A stretch of DNA of 64,000 bases from Pseudocercospora fijiensis CIRAD86. Its lineage: Eukaryota; Ascomycota; Dothideomycetes; Mycosphaerellales; Mycosphaerellaceae. The translations under genes were made by a program, and so were the position numbers. The DNA is taken from assembly GCF_000340215.1 (NCBI RefSeq), contig NW_006921540.1, positions 3,161,486 through 3,225,485 on the forward strand. Reading direction: 5' to 3'. Below the pieces are notes generated by a model. It was not told the DNA's origin, did not search any database, and worked only from the letters and a program-made list of their open reading frames with translations. Below, in pieces: positions 20,853 through 33,431 of this stretch. Positions within the stretch are counted from its first letter, which is position 1. Each line of letters begins with the position of its first letter.

Positions 20853-23623
20853 AGATTACGAGATCGGCTGTTCTATACATAATCGCGTATAGAAGCGGAT
20901 AATCGCGTCGATGCAGGCCCCGCTAGCCGGGCAACTACTATATACTATACAGTGCAATACTACTACTAGCTATAAAGCCAAAGTTTGTTAGCAAATTAGT
21001 AGTATAGCAAAATTGAAGGTATTATTAGTTGTTAGCTATCTACTTAGGTCTAAGCGGATTACGACCTACCGCCTTATAACTACGCGAAGCTATATATACT
21101 AGCTTATACTAGTCTCTTAGCTACTAACTAGTATACTACTATTACTAAGTAAACTAATAGTACTAAGTAAACTAATAGTGCTGTTATTGTAGTACGTTAT
21201 AGTATAGAGGGCTTATTGTCTACCGTACTAGCTATATAAGCGATAGCTACTAGCGGTAGTACTAAGTAGCCTATTGTCGTTATTGCTTATAGAATGCCGC
21301 CTATTAGCGGTTATGTTCCACCTATTGTCTTACCTACTATTCTTCTAACTATAGACGGTTGTTCTTACGTACTCGAAGGTCCTTAATCTCTCGGCGAAGT
21401 AGATCTAGCTTAGAAGGTAGCTCCGGAGTAGCTAGAAGTAATAATAAAGGCTTAACTCGTAAATTATAACACTCGAAGCCGCTTAGATAGTAAGTAGAGC
21501 TATACGGTCGATTAGCCTTCTAGCAAGGGCACTATTAAGTGCGGCATTAGCTCTTTACGCACTTATAGTACTTAACGGTAGTTCTTAACTAAGTAAGCGA
21601 TACGCTAGGCTCGAGTATAAAGTCCGCTATTCTTACTATTAAAGTCTTCCGCTTCTTAGCCGCTATAGTCTTATTTAAATTATCTAGTTCTCGAGCCGTT
21701 ACTACTCGCTTTATAGTATATAATATAGCTCCGCTAGTAAGAGGTTTGCGGTTACTAAAGATTACTTCCGGTTCTCGTAGATTGAACGTTCTACGGAAAT
21801 TAATTAACTAGTACTTATAGAAGTAGCTCGGCAATAGTATAGCGCGGCTTCTACCTATTTCGAGAAGCTTTATAATATCGTGTTTGCAAGGATAACTATA
21901 GGTCTTACTAAGGTAGTCGTTATAGCGGCATTGTAAGTAGGTATACGAGTACGCTAAGTGCTTAATCTCGTTGCTATTCTCGTTAGTTATAGTCCGTAGG
22001 AGGTCGTTAGCGCGTTAGTATAGAACCTTTACCTCGAGAAGGTAGTAATCGCTTATAACTCGAGAAACGCTTGCTTAAAATAGTCTAGTAAGTACCTTGT
22101 TATACCTCTTTAGGTTCTTAGCAAGGCGAATACGGCGACGGTTATACCCTTCTTTCTACTAGTTAAGAAGGCTCTTAAATAAGGTAAAGATATCGTAGCG
22201 GCTACTATAGTTAAGCTAGACTTTAATACGTCTATATGTAGCTTTAACTCGCGAGGTTGTCTTATAACTAAAGTATAGAACTTCGTTAGTCTAGTAGTCT
22301 ACGATATAGACCTTATATCGCTACTAGTTGTTATTAAGATAGGCCTTAAATATAGGATACACGTTGTCCAATTTCCGTACGTTCTTATTAAACTCGGCTT
22401 CAGTCTAGCTATAGACTATATAAGTAAACAACCGTAGAAACTTACTAGTTTAAGGACTATCAATCTAGCTACCGTTAGCGCTCTTTACTTATCTAAACTC
22501 CCCCCGTTCCTTACGGATACGAGTTAATACATCTTACTGTAGATGCTAGTTATATACGATATTCTTAGCTTCTAGTATAACCTCCTTAATAGCGTAGATT
22601 AGTAACTCTTCGCGATTAGTACTAATAACTAGGGGCATTAGATAACCGGCTTATTCGAGGCCCTTCCGCAGTAAGCGTAACAACTCTATAAAGTCCGGTT
22701 TATCTAGCTTCGGACGGACAAGGCTAACACTAAGCTTAATAGTGTTATTTATCGGTCTAGCAGCGACAATATCTAGAAGCTCGAGGTTATAGATATTAGT
22801 TAAATACATTATATTAATAATAAAGGTATATAGCGTATTCTTAAAGGCCTCGAGGGACTTAGGGTAGAGCGTAACTATACTTCGAATAGCACCGTTCTTA
22901 GGGTTCTCGTAAATATCGTAGAATATGCTATTCTCGTCTAATAACTTAACTATCCGCTAAGCCTAGTTCATCTGTTATCGAGCGTCTATATTGCGAGCCT
23001 ATACGACATTCCGTACGTCCTTCGGCTTAAGAATAATACTACGGCCGCGGAAGTAGGCTATAATCTTCGAGGTTAATATACGAGACTGCTATAAGCGCTC
23101 TAGTTGTTTAAGGAACTCCGCGGATCTCGAGCGGCGCCTATACGTAGTAAGAGCGACGATATCGTCCTTCTTATAGTTATAGAAGCAGTAATCTTCTTTA
23201 GTAGAATACCGGATAACCTATTAACCTTTAGGCTAGCTCGGGTCGATAGTAATAGCGTAGAAGTAGAATTTACAACCTATTTTCTTCGAGGTTAACTTCC
23301 GCTTTATTACTTCCTTCTAAGTGCGCTTATCTAGTAAGCCGAAGCAACTATATACCTAGCGGTAGCGATATTTAATACCATTCTTATTCTTCTACGGCTT
23401 ATACTACTTAAACTCGTATCTAGTCGCCTTTCCGAAGGTATAGACGTACGACTCGAGGGCTCGATAAGATAGAAACTGCGACTCGCACGGTATTAGACTA
23501 CGAAAGCGCTCCTTTAGTAAGAACGGGTACTTCTAAGGGCGTAGTAACACTAATCGATAGTTAGGAAGCGATATACGTTCTCGAGGCACGTTTAGTAAGC
23601 GACTACGACCTCGAATACGTGTT

Positions 23624-23830
23624 TCCTACGACTTAATAACTACCGCCGAGAGCGCGCCTTCTACCGCTATTTCTACCGCTATTTCTACCTCTTCCTACGA
23701 CTTAATAACTACCGCCGAGAGCGCGCCTTCTACCGCTATTTCTACCGCTATTTCTACCTCTTCCTACGACTTAATAACTACCGCCGAGAGCGCGCCTTCT
23801 ATCGCTATTTCTACCTCTTCCTACGACTTA
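23624..23830. repeat. Coding tandem repeat, 69-bp units
   Basis: Units start at 23624, 23693 and 23762 (69 bp each), the third shortened to 57 bp, with a fourth partial start at 23819. Both lengths are multiples of three (23 and 19 codons), and the 12-bp difference is an inner repeat. On the minus strand the unit encodes an acidic Glu/Val/Ala/Ile-rich segment near the transposase N-terminus. Confidence 0.9.
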
Positions 23831-24112
23831 ACTACTACTACCGCCGCCGCGCCGTTACCGCCGCTAGCGATAACTTTATCGAGAAACTCGTCGTAGGATA
23901 GAGATTTAGCTATTTTCGGTAATTACTAGGTAATCTACTATAAAAGGGGGAAGAAATGCGAACTTTAGGTCTACGGTAGAATTCGAGGCGCGACTTCCTA
24001 GGTAATACGCTACGCGCCTATTAATAACACTAACTAGGAATAGAAACAGCCTATATTAGGCGGAAAGAGCACGTAATTTAATACAGAGGCGATTCTACAA
24101 TAGTGCTAGCAC

Positions 24113-24164
24113 CGGGATATACTAGGGCTCGGGCGGGTAGCTAGGGCTCGGTTTAGTCTCGAGG
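24113..24164 (-). repeat. MULE right terminal inverted repeat
   Basis: The reverse complement starts CCTCGAGACTAAACC and runs 52 bp in agreement with 20801-20852 except two C-to-T changes. The target duplications flank it: CGCAGGACC at 20792-20800 and CATAGGACC at 24165-24173, differing by G-to-A and C-to-T. Confidence 0.92.
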
Positions 24165-24173
24165 CATAGGACC

Positions 24174-24489
24174 GGCCTTACGCGTACTAAAGACGCGGCC
24201 TGCGCAAATATTGCTTATCCGGACGATGCACCTGTCCGCTAACGACTTTATCTTACTACTTGCCCCTTCTACTACGCTTCGAAGATAACTAGTAGAGCTA
24301 TAGCATACCCGACGTTTAAGTAGAACTATTGTCTAGCAAATAACTAAGTTAGGAGTTCGACTGCGGGGGTTTTAACTACGAGCGTCCGATATTCGGATTT
24401 TCCATTTCTACTAGATAGGATTAATAATAAGCACCCTTAACTAAGAACAGCTGTACTTCTTGCTCGTAGACGGGGCTGTAATAGCAATA
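24174..24489. other. RIP-marked spacer between MULE and copia element
   Basis: About 315 bases with the CA/TG-poor texture of the neighbours, but no domain or repeat end recognised. It may be the relic of a further element that received both insertions, or single-copy DNA affected by RIP leakage. Confidence 0.4.
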
Positions 24490-24614
24490 TACTTAGAGTG
24501 TATGCCTAGGTATTAGGGTCTATTACGTGCCTAATGCCTAAGGCTGCAACTGCTATACTCTATCTTCGGACTTCTATATAGATTAGTCCTTCTTCTAATA
24601 CATTAGTTACATTA
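24490..24614 (+). repeat. 5' LTR of copia element
   Basis: About 120 bp, repeated at 35586-35709 (both contain GTGCCTAATGCCTAAGG). Ends are not exact; the shared sequence starts at ACTTRGAGTG. It differs from the 3' copy at eight sites, seven of which are TpA-type RIP changes in this copy. Confidence 0.85.
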
Positions 24615-24616
24615 AG

Positions 24617-24630
24617 TGGTTATAAGCCCC
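24617..24630 (+). promoter_or_regulatory. Primer-binding site of copia element
   Basis: TGGTTATAAGCCCC follows the 5' LTR by two bases and resembles the usual copia site complementary to initiator tRNA-Met (TGGTATCAGAGC type), allowing for RIP changes. Confidence 0.65.
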
Positions 24631-27600
24631 CTACGTTTCTAACGTATTCTATACGTTTTTCTAATAGTTAATCCGACTACTACGTAGATAGCGCTCGTTA
24701 CTAAAAATTGCGCCGATACTAATATCGTCGCCGCTGCCGCTATCCTCGAGTATTCTAGCAGATACTAGTCCGACTCGAGTTAGTCGCTATTAGTATTAGC
24801 TATCCGCTATATTAGTATTAGCTATCCGCTATACTAGAACGTAGGCGCGCCTATCGGCCGCCCCTTAAAACAAATCTATAGTCTCTTTCTATATCGCTGT
24901 CGCTATCTATAATAGCTCCCTCTATAACTACTAACGCTTATATAAGCAACATTCCTAAGCTAAAAAATAAGGAAAATTACCTATTATAGTCTTATACCGC
25001 TAAGGGTGCCCTTAAAGGCATATAGGTATAGCGCTATATCTAAGGGACCCGCCTAAAGCCTAATATTAAGTTATCTTCTAAAACTTAGTTAGATTTTAAA
25101 AACCGATAAGATAAATAGGAAGCAAAAGATTAATTAGCGCGTACGTAGATCTTTACTAACTATATCGCCGAGGTTTAGTAGTCGTTGCTTAGTCTCGCTA
25201 TATCGTAGGAAGTATAGACTTACCTATATAAGAAATATACTAGTAAAGGTAGGTCTACTAAATTTATACTCTACTAGGAATATATTACCCTTCGGTATAA
25301 TAGCAAGGACATTAAGAAGTTCTATAATAAGTATAAGAAGAAGCTTAGTACCTTAAAGGATACTAAATTAGCTATTAGCTAATACTAGGCTATCTATATG
25401 TTTATTATATAGATCTCTCTATTCTACGAGGCTTTCGCATAGATGCGCCGAAAGCAGATACGCGCCTCCGAATACACTATTAACGATAATACACTTAACA
25501 ACATTATTAGCGCGTTACTTAATAAAAATGTAGCTTAATTAAACTAGGCCTAATATAACGGCTTCTTTAGTCTTTAGCGCTAACTATAATAGTAAGGTAG
25601 CAATAGTAATAACAACAGTCGAGGTAACTCGAACCGTAGCGGTCGTAGTAGCCGCGGAAACAATAATAATAGTCGTAGTCGTAGTAGAAACAGCTAGAAT
25701 AGTTAGAATCGTAAGAAGTGCTCGCACTACTAAGGCACTTACCCTTCCGACCGCTGCTATACTAAATACTCTTATCTAAAGAAGGAAGACCGACTGCGTC
25801 GTAAACAGCAGAAGGCTAAGAAGAAGGGGGTATAGTAGCAATAGTAGCAGCGTAGACTAACTATATAGCAATAATAGCAACAGTCGCTATCTAGTTAGAA
25901 TAGTACCTAAGGACTGTATACGGCTAATGCTACCCTAGGGGTATTATTAGACCTAAACAACAACTACGCCTTTACTACAAGTACTATAGTTACTATTAGC
26001 GACTAGGTTTCTACGGCTCTTACGGCTAGCACTCGTACTACTAATTAGGTTGTCGACTTAGGTACTAGCATATATATAGTTAATAACCCTTCGCTGCTTA
26101 TTAAATGTAAAGGCTGCTACATTCCTATCCGGTTTAGAGGCAATACGAAGCACGCTACGATAGTTAGTATAGCTTAGACAGAGGTTATTAATAAGCGTAG
26201 TATAAGCAACATAAAGCTGTCTAATACACTATATATGCCTAGTCTAGTAGCTAACCTTCTATCTACTAAGAAGCTTGCCGACAAGGGTTGTTTCTACCGT
26301 AATAATAAGCGTATGCTGTTTACGATAGTAAAGGGCAATAAGGTCACTGTCGCTTAGATATACCGTAAGAATAGTCTCCCCTACCTCTATATACTAACCT
26401 CTAGTCTAGATAGTAGAGTAGTTGCCCTTTTATTAAAGAAGAGGGTGCCTACAGGCACTATAGATAAATAGCATCTGCGATATAGCTATATTTATTACCG
26501 CAAGTTGCTAAGAATAGAATCTAAGGGTTAGATTATTATTACTAGTGCTAAGAAGGACTTCCGCAACTGCATTGCCTATCGTATAGCTATATTACATAAG
26601 GAATACAATCGGCTGCTACGCGTGCGACTATCTACGATCTATTACATTGTCTATGTTAATGTAGTTACTATTACTAATCCTAGTCTATTATAGGAGCGCT
26701 ATTTTACACTATTCACATGCGCTAAGTTAGGCTATCGACACGAATATACTAGTACGCTTAAGTTAGGGGCTGTAGTAGCTATTAAGGACTATCGTGTATA
26801 TATCCGTATATAGACTAGTTACTTAATCCTAATCTACCGCCTCGATAGAGGGAGTAAATACGGCGGAAATTAGCTATTAAATTAGGCTCGAGACGAGGGC
26901 ATTATACTACAAGTTACTGCACCTTATTCTTTAACTTAGAATAGCCTTGCTAAGGTTAGCAATTATATCGTATATACGACTACGAGAAAGATAATGCTAT
27001 AGGCTAACCTTCTAAAGTCTCTATAGCTATATGCTATTACCTCCGCTATATAGGTCCTTAATATTACACCTAGAACCTTAGAAGGTCTTAGCCCCTATAC
27101 TATTGTAGCTAGGGAGCTTAATTAGTCTCGGACACAGCCGCGTCTTTAGTACCTTCGAGCGTATAGCTATACGTTAATTGCCTACGATTATAGTGTTACT
27201 CGTAGAAAGAAGATAGATAGTAGAGGCCTAGTTAGCAAGCTAGTTAGCTACGCTAAGGGCTCTATAGACTCCGGAAAATACATAATTTACCTACCTAATT
27301 AATACAAGGTTATTGCTTCTAAGGACGTCTAGTTTATTAAGTTAGGGGGTAACCTTAACCTCCTGCTTCTAGATAGCATAAAGCTATATACTAATGCTAA
27401 CGACTTGTCTAAGAACGAGTTTGTCACCCTTAAGTCTATTATACCGGCTTTGTTTAATTCTACAAGCAACGAGGCTCCGTCGCCTGCCGAGGCTACTAGT
27501 ATAGTCTAGCGGCTTCTAGCTTAGCAAGAAGAACAGCCTGCATAAGGACCTGCATAGGAAATAGCTAATAAGGTCGCTAATCCGTTACTAATCGATAACG

Positions 27601-28388
27601 ACCTTCTAGACGTTCAACTACTAGCTTTAAGTAATAAAGATAGCTTTTAGTTAGCCGAGGAAGAGCTAGTATATAATCTAAACGCTAAGAAGGGCGAGCT
27701 AGGCTAGTTGCCTAAGTTTAAGCGACTAGCTAAAGCTGTTAGTAATCGTTCTACGCGCAAGATACGGAGTAACAAGTCGGCTTGTAACCTATTACGTAGC
27801 TATCTAGCTAATTATAGTGTTAAGCGGTTAACTCGACGTATAATAGCTAATATGCCGATAGCCTATATTAAGGGTTTTATAGCTTCCTATTATATTGCTA
27901 AACAGTCTAACAAGCCTAAGGAAACCATTCCTATTCTAAAGAGCTACAAGGAGGCGACTTAGTTACTATATTAGCTATAGTAGAAGGAGGCCTATAAGGC
28001 TAAATACAAGTTACTAATCGACAACTATATATAGGTATATATATCTCGGTTAGAGGTACTAGAAGGTAGGAAGGTTGTCCGTAGCCGATAGGTCTTTACT
28101 ATTAAGCGAGACGCTAATAGCAATGTAAGCCGGTTTAAGGCTCGTTAGGTCGTCCGTAGCTTTATATAGGTTAAAGGACAGGATTATAACGAGACCTATA
28201 CGGCTATTGCTAAGCCTTGCACGCTTCGAGCCTTGTTTAGCCTAATTGCTTATTACGACCTAGAGGCTAAGTAGTACGATATTCTAACTACCTTCCTTAA
28301 CGCACTTATTAGTAATAAGCATAAGATCTACGTTAAACAGCTATACGGCTTTAAAGACCGTAGTAGTAAGGGCATAGTTTGCCTGCTA

Positions 28389-28405
28389 CTAAAGGCCCTA
28401 TATAG
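28389..28405. repeat. Left target-site duplication of LINE
   Basis: CTAAAGGCCCTATATAG here and again at 33415-33431, with the copia reading frame continuing across once the insert is removed. Confidence 0.9.
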
Positions 28406-31400
28406 ATAGATAGATATTTCATTTGCCTGTTGTAGTGCCTTTCGGCCTATGCAGGTCTGTTTCTATGTATTGTTTTAGGTAGGAAACTAACTTAGTTGGT
28501 AAAAACCTCCCTCCTATCCTATTTATAAGTGCTAATCTTCCTCGTTTCCTTATTTTCCTTCCTCTAGGGTGCACTAGTGTTATAGTTGTTACCCTCTGAC
28601 TACCTTGCCTGCTACCCTGCCCTTCTTTCCCCCTCTTCTTCCCTCCTTCTTATCTACTCCTTAGTTTCCCTTACTAGTGCGAATTGTTATATAAATCCCT
28701 TTTTAATAATCTACTTTACTATCCTCTTTAGGTCTTCTTTGCTCTAGATTAGCTTGTCGTATTCCCTTTCTATTGTTAGGTCTTCTTTGCTCTAGATTAG
28801 CTTGTCGTATTCCCTTTCTATTGCTTTTAGTCTCTAATTACTTCTGCCTTCTAACTATTAAGGGCAGACTAGCAGTATATACTTAGGGTTCTAAGATTAG
28901 TAGCTATATTAGTACGCTCTGCTTTCAATTCCTAGGACGTTTCTTCTAAATAGGTAAGATCTAAGTCTAATATGTTCAGATCTGATTTAGATAGCTAGGC
29001 TTGCCTCGGCCCTGTTTAGGTCCTTATAGAGCTAGTGGTTGTTTTGACTAAATTTAATCAGTACCTTTAGGGTTCCTAGTCTAACTTGTGTTTTGTTCTA
29101 TTCCTACTCCTATAGGTACCTAGCAATTGATTCTACTAGGCTTTGTTTCTCTCCCTTTAGCTTATCTTCCTTTGGCCTTATATTTAGTCCCTAAAGCTCT
29201 TTCTCTAGTATTTCTCTTATTAAGACTCTATATTGCTCTAGGTCTTTGACTTTCTAGGGAGTTATTTATAGTCTATCTCGCCTCCTAGTCCTAATATACT
29301 AGGCTTTTATCTTGTCTAGTGCCTTTTAGATAGTCTGTTAGACTAGATATTCTATTGTCTTTGCTGTATATTAGTGTCTTAGTCCCTTAAAGTATTGTTT
29401 AACTAGTAGGATCCCTAATTCTATTTCTACTACCCTTATTAGTATAGTTTTGTATACTCCTAGGATTTTCTTTAGGCTTTAGGTTTAGGACCTACTAACT
29501 AGTTACTCAATCCTCTTTAGTGTTTTCTCTTAGGCTGTCTATATCTATGCTCTATATAGTATTACTAGCTTAACAATTGCTTTGTATATAACTTTAGCTT
29601 TCTCGAATGTAGCCCCCTATATAGAGGCTATAAGCCTATTAATAGATTGCATATTAGTATCTGCCCTCTGCTTTGCCTTCTTTACTTATAGTCCCTAATT
29701 TAGTTTTGGATCTAGCTAGATCCCTAGTACCCTAAGCTCTGCTAATAGTTGGGTTTTAAAGCCTTAGATAGTGATTGATTGCTTTATATTATAGGTTGAT
29801 TTAGCCTTGCTAAAGTAGATAAGCTAGTACTTTTCTAGGGCGAATTTTGCTCTATGCCTCTTTACCTATTTTTTATACTCCTAGTGCTTCTCTTCTAGGA
29901 TCTTGCAGTTAGTTTCTGTTGTCTTAGACTAGGCTAGGATGTTTGTGTTATCTACAAACCCTAATGCTAATATATTTTTTGATTCTAGGAGTAGGAGTAG
30001 GTCTACTATAAAGATAAGGAAGAGGATTAGGGAGAGTATTGATCCTTAGGGGATTCCCTTTTCAGTTAGCATTAGGTCTGATTTGAATTTGCCTAGAATA
30101 AGCTATATCGATCTTTCCTATAGGAAGGACTAGATAAATTAGACTATCTAGTCTAGTATAGCTTTCTGTTTAAGTATATATAGGAGTCTTTTATAGGAGA
30201 TATTATTAAAGGCTCCTAAGATGTTAAGGGAGAGGAGGGTTGCTACCTAGTTTTGACTATAGTACTAGATATGCTTGATCTATTCTATAATTAGTTCTAT
30301 AGCTGTTAGTGTTGACCTCTTCTTTCTTCCTCCTATCTAGCCTTTAGGGAGGATGTTCCTTTCTTCGGCAAAGGTTATTAGCCTTTTAGCGACAATTTTT
30401 TCTAGTACCTTGCCTATTATATTAAGTAGGGCTATTGGTCTATAGGCCTTAAGCTATATATAGTCTTCCTTCTAGGGCTTCCTTAGTACTACTGTTAGGG
30501 ACTTCCTAAATGGTCTTAGATAGTGTCCTAGTGCTAGGCTTTATAAAAAGATATTAGCTAGTACTAGGGCTAGCCCCTTCCTATATGCTTTTAGGAGTTT
30601 GTTATAGATCTTGTCTTCTCCTAGTGCCTTATTGCCTAGAATTTTCTTTAGGATCCTTTCGATGGTTTCGGGTTTAACCTAGGTGTCTCTTAGTATACCT
30701 AGCAGTAGAGTCTCTTATTCTTCCTCCTTTATATCTAATAGGTCTGCTTGTACTTTTCTATAGAAGAAGTGTTAGCCTAGGGCTCTTGCTTTCCCTTCTA
30801 TTATAGTCTATATTTGTCCTTATTAGTCTATAATGTCTAGGAATTGTAGTAGCATATTCTTTTCCTATTTAGGCCTCCTTACCTATTTAGCTATCCTCTA
30901 TATCTCCTCTAGTTTCTTTGTAATTATTCCTATTATAGATCTCTATTCTTGCATCTTGTCTTTCTTAATCTAGATCTTCTTTTCCTAGTAGGCTTTATTA
31001 TAGTTGTCCTATACTTCCTAGGTATAGGTTTGTGTTTACTACCTCCTAGCCTTCCTTGCTACTTTAACCTTCCTTATATACTTACTAGTCTAGTATAGTT
31101 GCTAGTATAGTAAATGTTTCTTTGCTAGGGTATACTTTCTAGCTACCTATTTTAGGATTCCTATTAGTTCTTCTACTGCCTTGTCAATATCCTCTAGCCT
31201 TAGTAGGTGCTTTATTAAGAGTTCCTCTAGTTTTGGGTCCCTCTCTAGTTCCTCCCTAATCCTGCCCTATTTAGCACCTTTCTAGTTAAGCTTCTCCTCT
31301 AGTTCCCTTTCCTAATTGGCTTAGATATTTAGCTTAATCTATACCGGGAAGTGGTCTAATGATTCTTCTAGCTCCTAGTTAACCCTATATCTTATAATCC

Positions 31401-33414
31401 TGTTCCTAATCTAATGTAATGCAAAGTATAGGTCTAGTATACTACTGCTTCCTCTTGCCTCCTAAGTAATTAGTCCCTTTAGGGTAACAATTTCTATTCC
31501 TTCCCTCTCTAATATGTTAATTAGCCTTCCTGCTAGGAAGTGGTAAGCTAGGGTAAAGTCTAAGCCCTAGAGGGGGTAGTAGAGGTTGAAATCCCTAAGT
31601 AGGATTTAGTAGGTGTTCCCCTAGATAATTCTAGGTAGTCTTTCTAGGGTTTTTAGTTAGGTACTGCTTCTTAAGTCTAGTAGTAGGTTATATATATAGT
31701 AGACTTAGAGTGTACCTTAGGATGTCTCTACTTAAACTAATATTAGGTCCCTATCCTCCTATAGTATAGCCTGCTAGGTTTCTATATCTATCTCCTTACT
31801 AATATAGATGTATGTCCTTAGGGCTCCCTAGTTGTAGATAATTAGGTGGTATCTTAGGTCTTTAACTGTTACTAGTCTCTTTGTATATAGGTTAAGCTAG
31901 GGCTCTTGGATTGCAATAATATAATGTTCTTTTAGGTTTAGTACTTAAAGGAAACTCCTCTGTACCTTGTCTTTACTCTTATTAACATTGTACTGTATAA
32001 TATTCAGTAATGTTACAATGTTTATTAGGTTTTATCTATATTATTTCCCTATAAGTTTTCCTTTAGTCTTCCCTTACTTTAGACTAACATTTAACTAAGC
32101 TTTATCTGCCCTACTTCCTTTCCTATAATATTAAGGTATCTTAGTCTCCCTAGTTGCTAGTAACTCTCTTATGCTAGTGAGGCCCTAAATGTAAACCTAT
32201 TATCTTATCTAGACCTCTTTTATAGTACTTAGCTAGGTTGCTTCTATACCTAGCTGCCCTAGCTTGTTATATATCTTTTTAGTGTATTAATTCTAGCTTC
32301 CTTTGCCTTCCTAGCTGCCTATATTCTTACTAGGCATTCCTTCGCCTAAGAGGGGTGTCTTTTAGTACAGTATATACATCTTGCTTCTCCCTTGTATGCT
32401 TTGTATTCTTTAACCTAGTAATCCCCTATATAATAGGAGCAAGTGTTAGTTGTCTTTATGTACTTAGCTACTAAGTGTCTATAGTGTTGATATTTGAAGC
32501 ACTATATTATCCTATAGTTGCTTCTATATATCTCTGTTTCCAATCTTTCAAAGTCCTAGAATAACCCCTAGTCTAGCACTATATTAGCTTGCTCTGTACT
32601 CCCTACCTAGATAATTAGGGAAGACTGCTTCTTAGTCTCTTCGATTTTCCTTTTGATCTATGCTACTTTTGTAATCTTTAGGCCTAGGTATATAGCTTAG
32701 TTTTGTCTTTATAGGCTCTTAACATCCCGTTCTTCCTTAAAGCTTCTTATTATGCTATAGGCTATAATTATAAACTATTGTTAGGAGACCTTTACTGTTT
32801 TCCCTATCTTAGTTATCTATTCTTTTTATGTTTCTAGCTTCTTTTTATCCTACTCTTATACTGTAAACAGCTTAATTACCCCTTTACCTTCGTTCCTAGC
32901 CCTAATTACCTCCTTAACTGCAATTCTTTCTATAATCTCTTTCCCTATAAGTCCTTAGATTTCCTTTTGCTCCTATAGGTCCGTAATATAGACTCTAACT
33001 ACTGTCCTCGGGGGTTTTAGCGCCTCCTAACTAGCTACTACTGCCTAGGTACGGTAGTTTAGGCTTGTCTCCTATTGTTTCTTCGTAATCTTTGCTACGA
33101 CTGTATTAGCTACCTTTGTAATTACGTAGCTTGCCTAGTTGTAGATTGCTTTCAGTCCTCTAAGGAGTTCTAAGATTATTATCCTATATGCCCTCTTAGG
33201 GGTTCTTCCATCCTCCGCTTTTAGCACCTCCTCTGCCCTAGTATATAGTGCTTTCTATTCGTCCTCCCTTCCTTCTTAACTATCTTCCCTTCGTCTCTAA
33301 TTGTTCGCTGCCATTTTCCTTCTCGATCTATATATGCCGGCTATATATACCGAGTATAGAATAATTACCTATACCCCTTCCTCCTATAGTAACACTTCTG
33401 CCGTCCCTAGATAC
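28406..33414 (-). mobile_element. Tad-like LINE (non-LTR retrotransposon), RIP-inactivated
   Basis: A 5.0-kb element on the minus strand inside the copia reverse transcriptase. Its 5' end (33414) is followed by about 100 bases of leader and an ATG (about 33311) opening ORF1, which carries a gag-like region with zinc-knuckle remains (CFKYQHYRHLVAKY, CIYCTKRHPS; about 32340-32490) in which Cys have become Tyr. ORF2 shows an AP-endonuclease (RDFNLYYPL, LDHFPV; about 31320-31630) and a reverse transcriptase (IGKVLEKIVAKRLITFAEE, VATLLSLNILGAFNNISYKR, GFVDNTNILA; about 29900-30450). The 3' end is a short ATCT-type tail, not poly(A). The length and intact ORF1 start suggest a full-length insertion before RIP. 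It must have inserted after the copia element. Confidence 0.9.
28729..28824. repeat. 48-bp tandem duplication in LINE 3' region
   Basis: A 48-bp unit beginning GGTCTTCTTTGCTCTAG occurs at 28731 and again at 28779 without visible difference over at least 44 bases. It lies downstream of the reverse transcriptase on the coding strand, in the 3' untranslated part. Confidence 0.85.
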
Positions 33415-33431
33415 CTAAAGGCCCTATATAG
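33415..33431. repeat. Right target-site duplication of LINE
   Basis: CTAAAGGCCCTATATAG, identical to 28389-28405. Downstream the copia reverse transcriptase resumes. Confidence 0.9.

Larger units (their letters stand above)
20801..24164 (-). mobile_element. Mutator-like (MULE) DNA transposon, RIP-inactivated
   Basis: A complete 3.36-kb element bounded by inverted repeats and a 9-bp target duplication. On the minus strand a damaged transposase can be followed through TAG stops: a KS(Q/W)EEVEIAVE repeat zone, then a FAR1/WRKY-like zinc-binding region (KKIGCKFYFYAITIDPS), the segment LLDENSIFYDIYENPKNG with AIRSIVTLYPKSLEAFKNT, and the core reading ELLRLLRKGLE, AGYLMPLVISTNREELLIYA and IKEVILEAKNIVYN, which match the MULE transposase domain. 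All Trp and many Gln codons are stops, and the probable start codon reads ATA in place of ATG. Stops arise by C-to-T in CA (or G-to-A in TG), as RIP predicts. The damaged coding zone runs from about 23905 down to about 21560. Confidence 0.85.

Noticed and set aside
23624..23830. CRISPR-like array
   Set aside because: Units are contiguous with no spacers, and the host is a fungus. It is a coding tandem repeat.
24200..24480. A further reading frame between the MULE and copia element
   Set aside because: Neither strand gives a stretch with consistent protein character even allowing for RIP stops.
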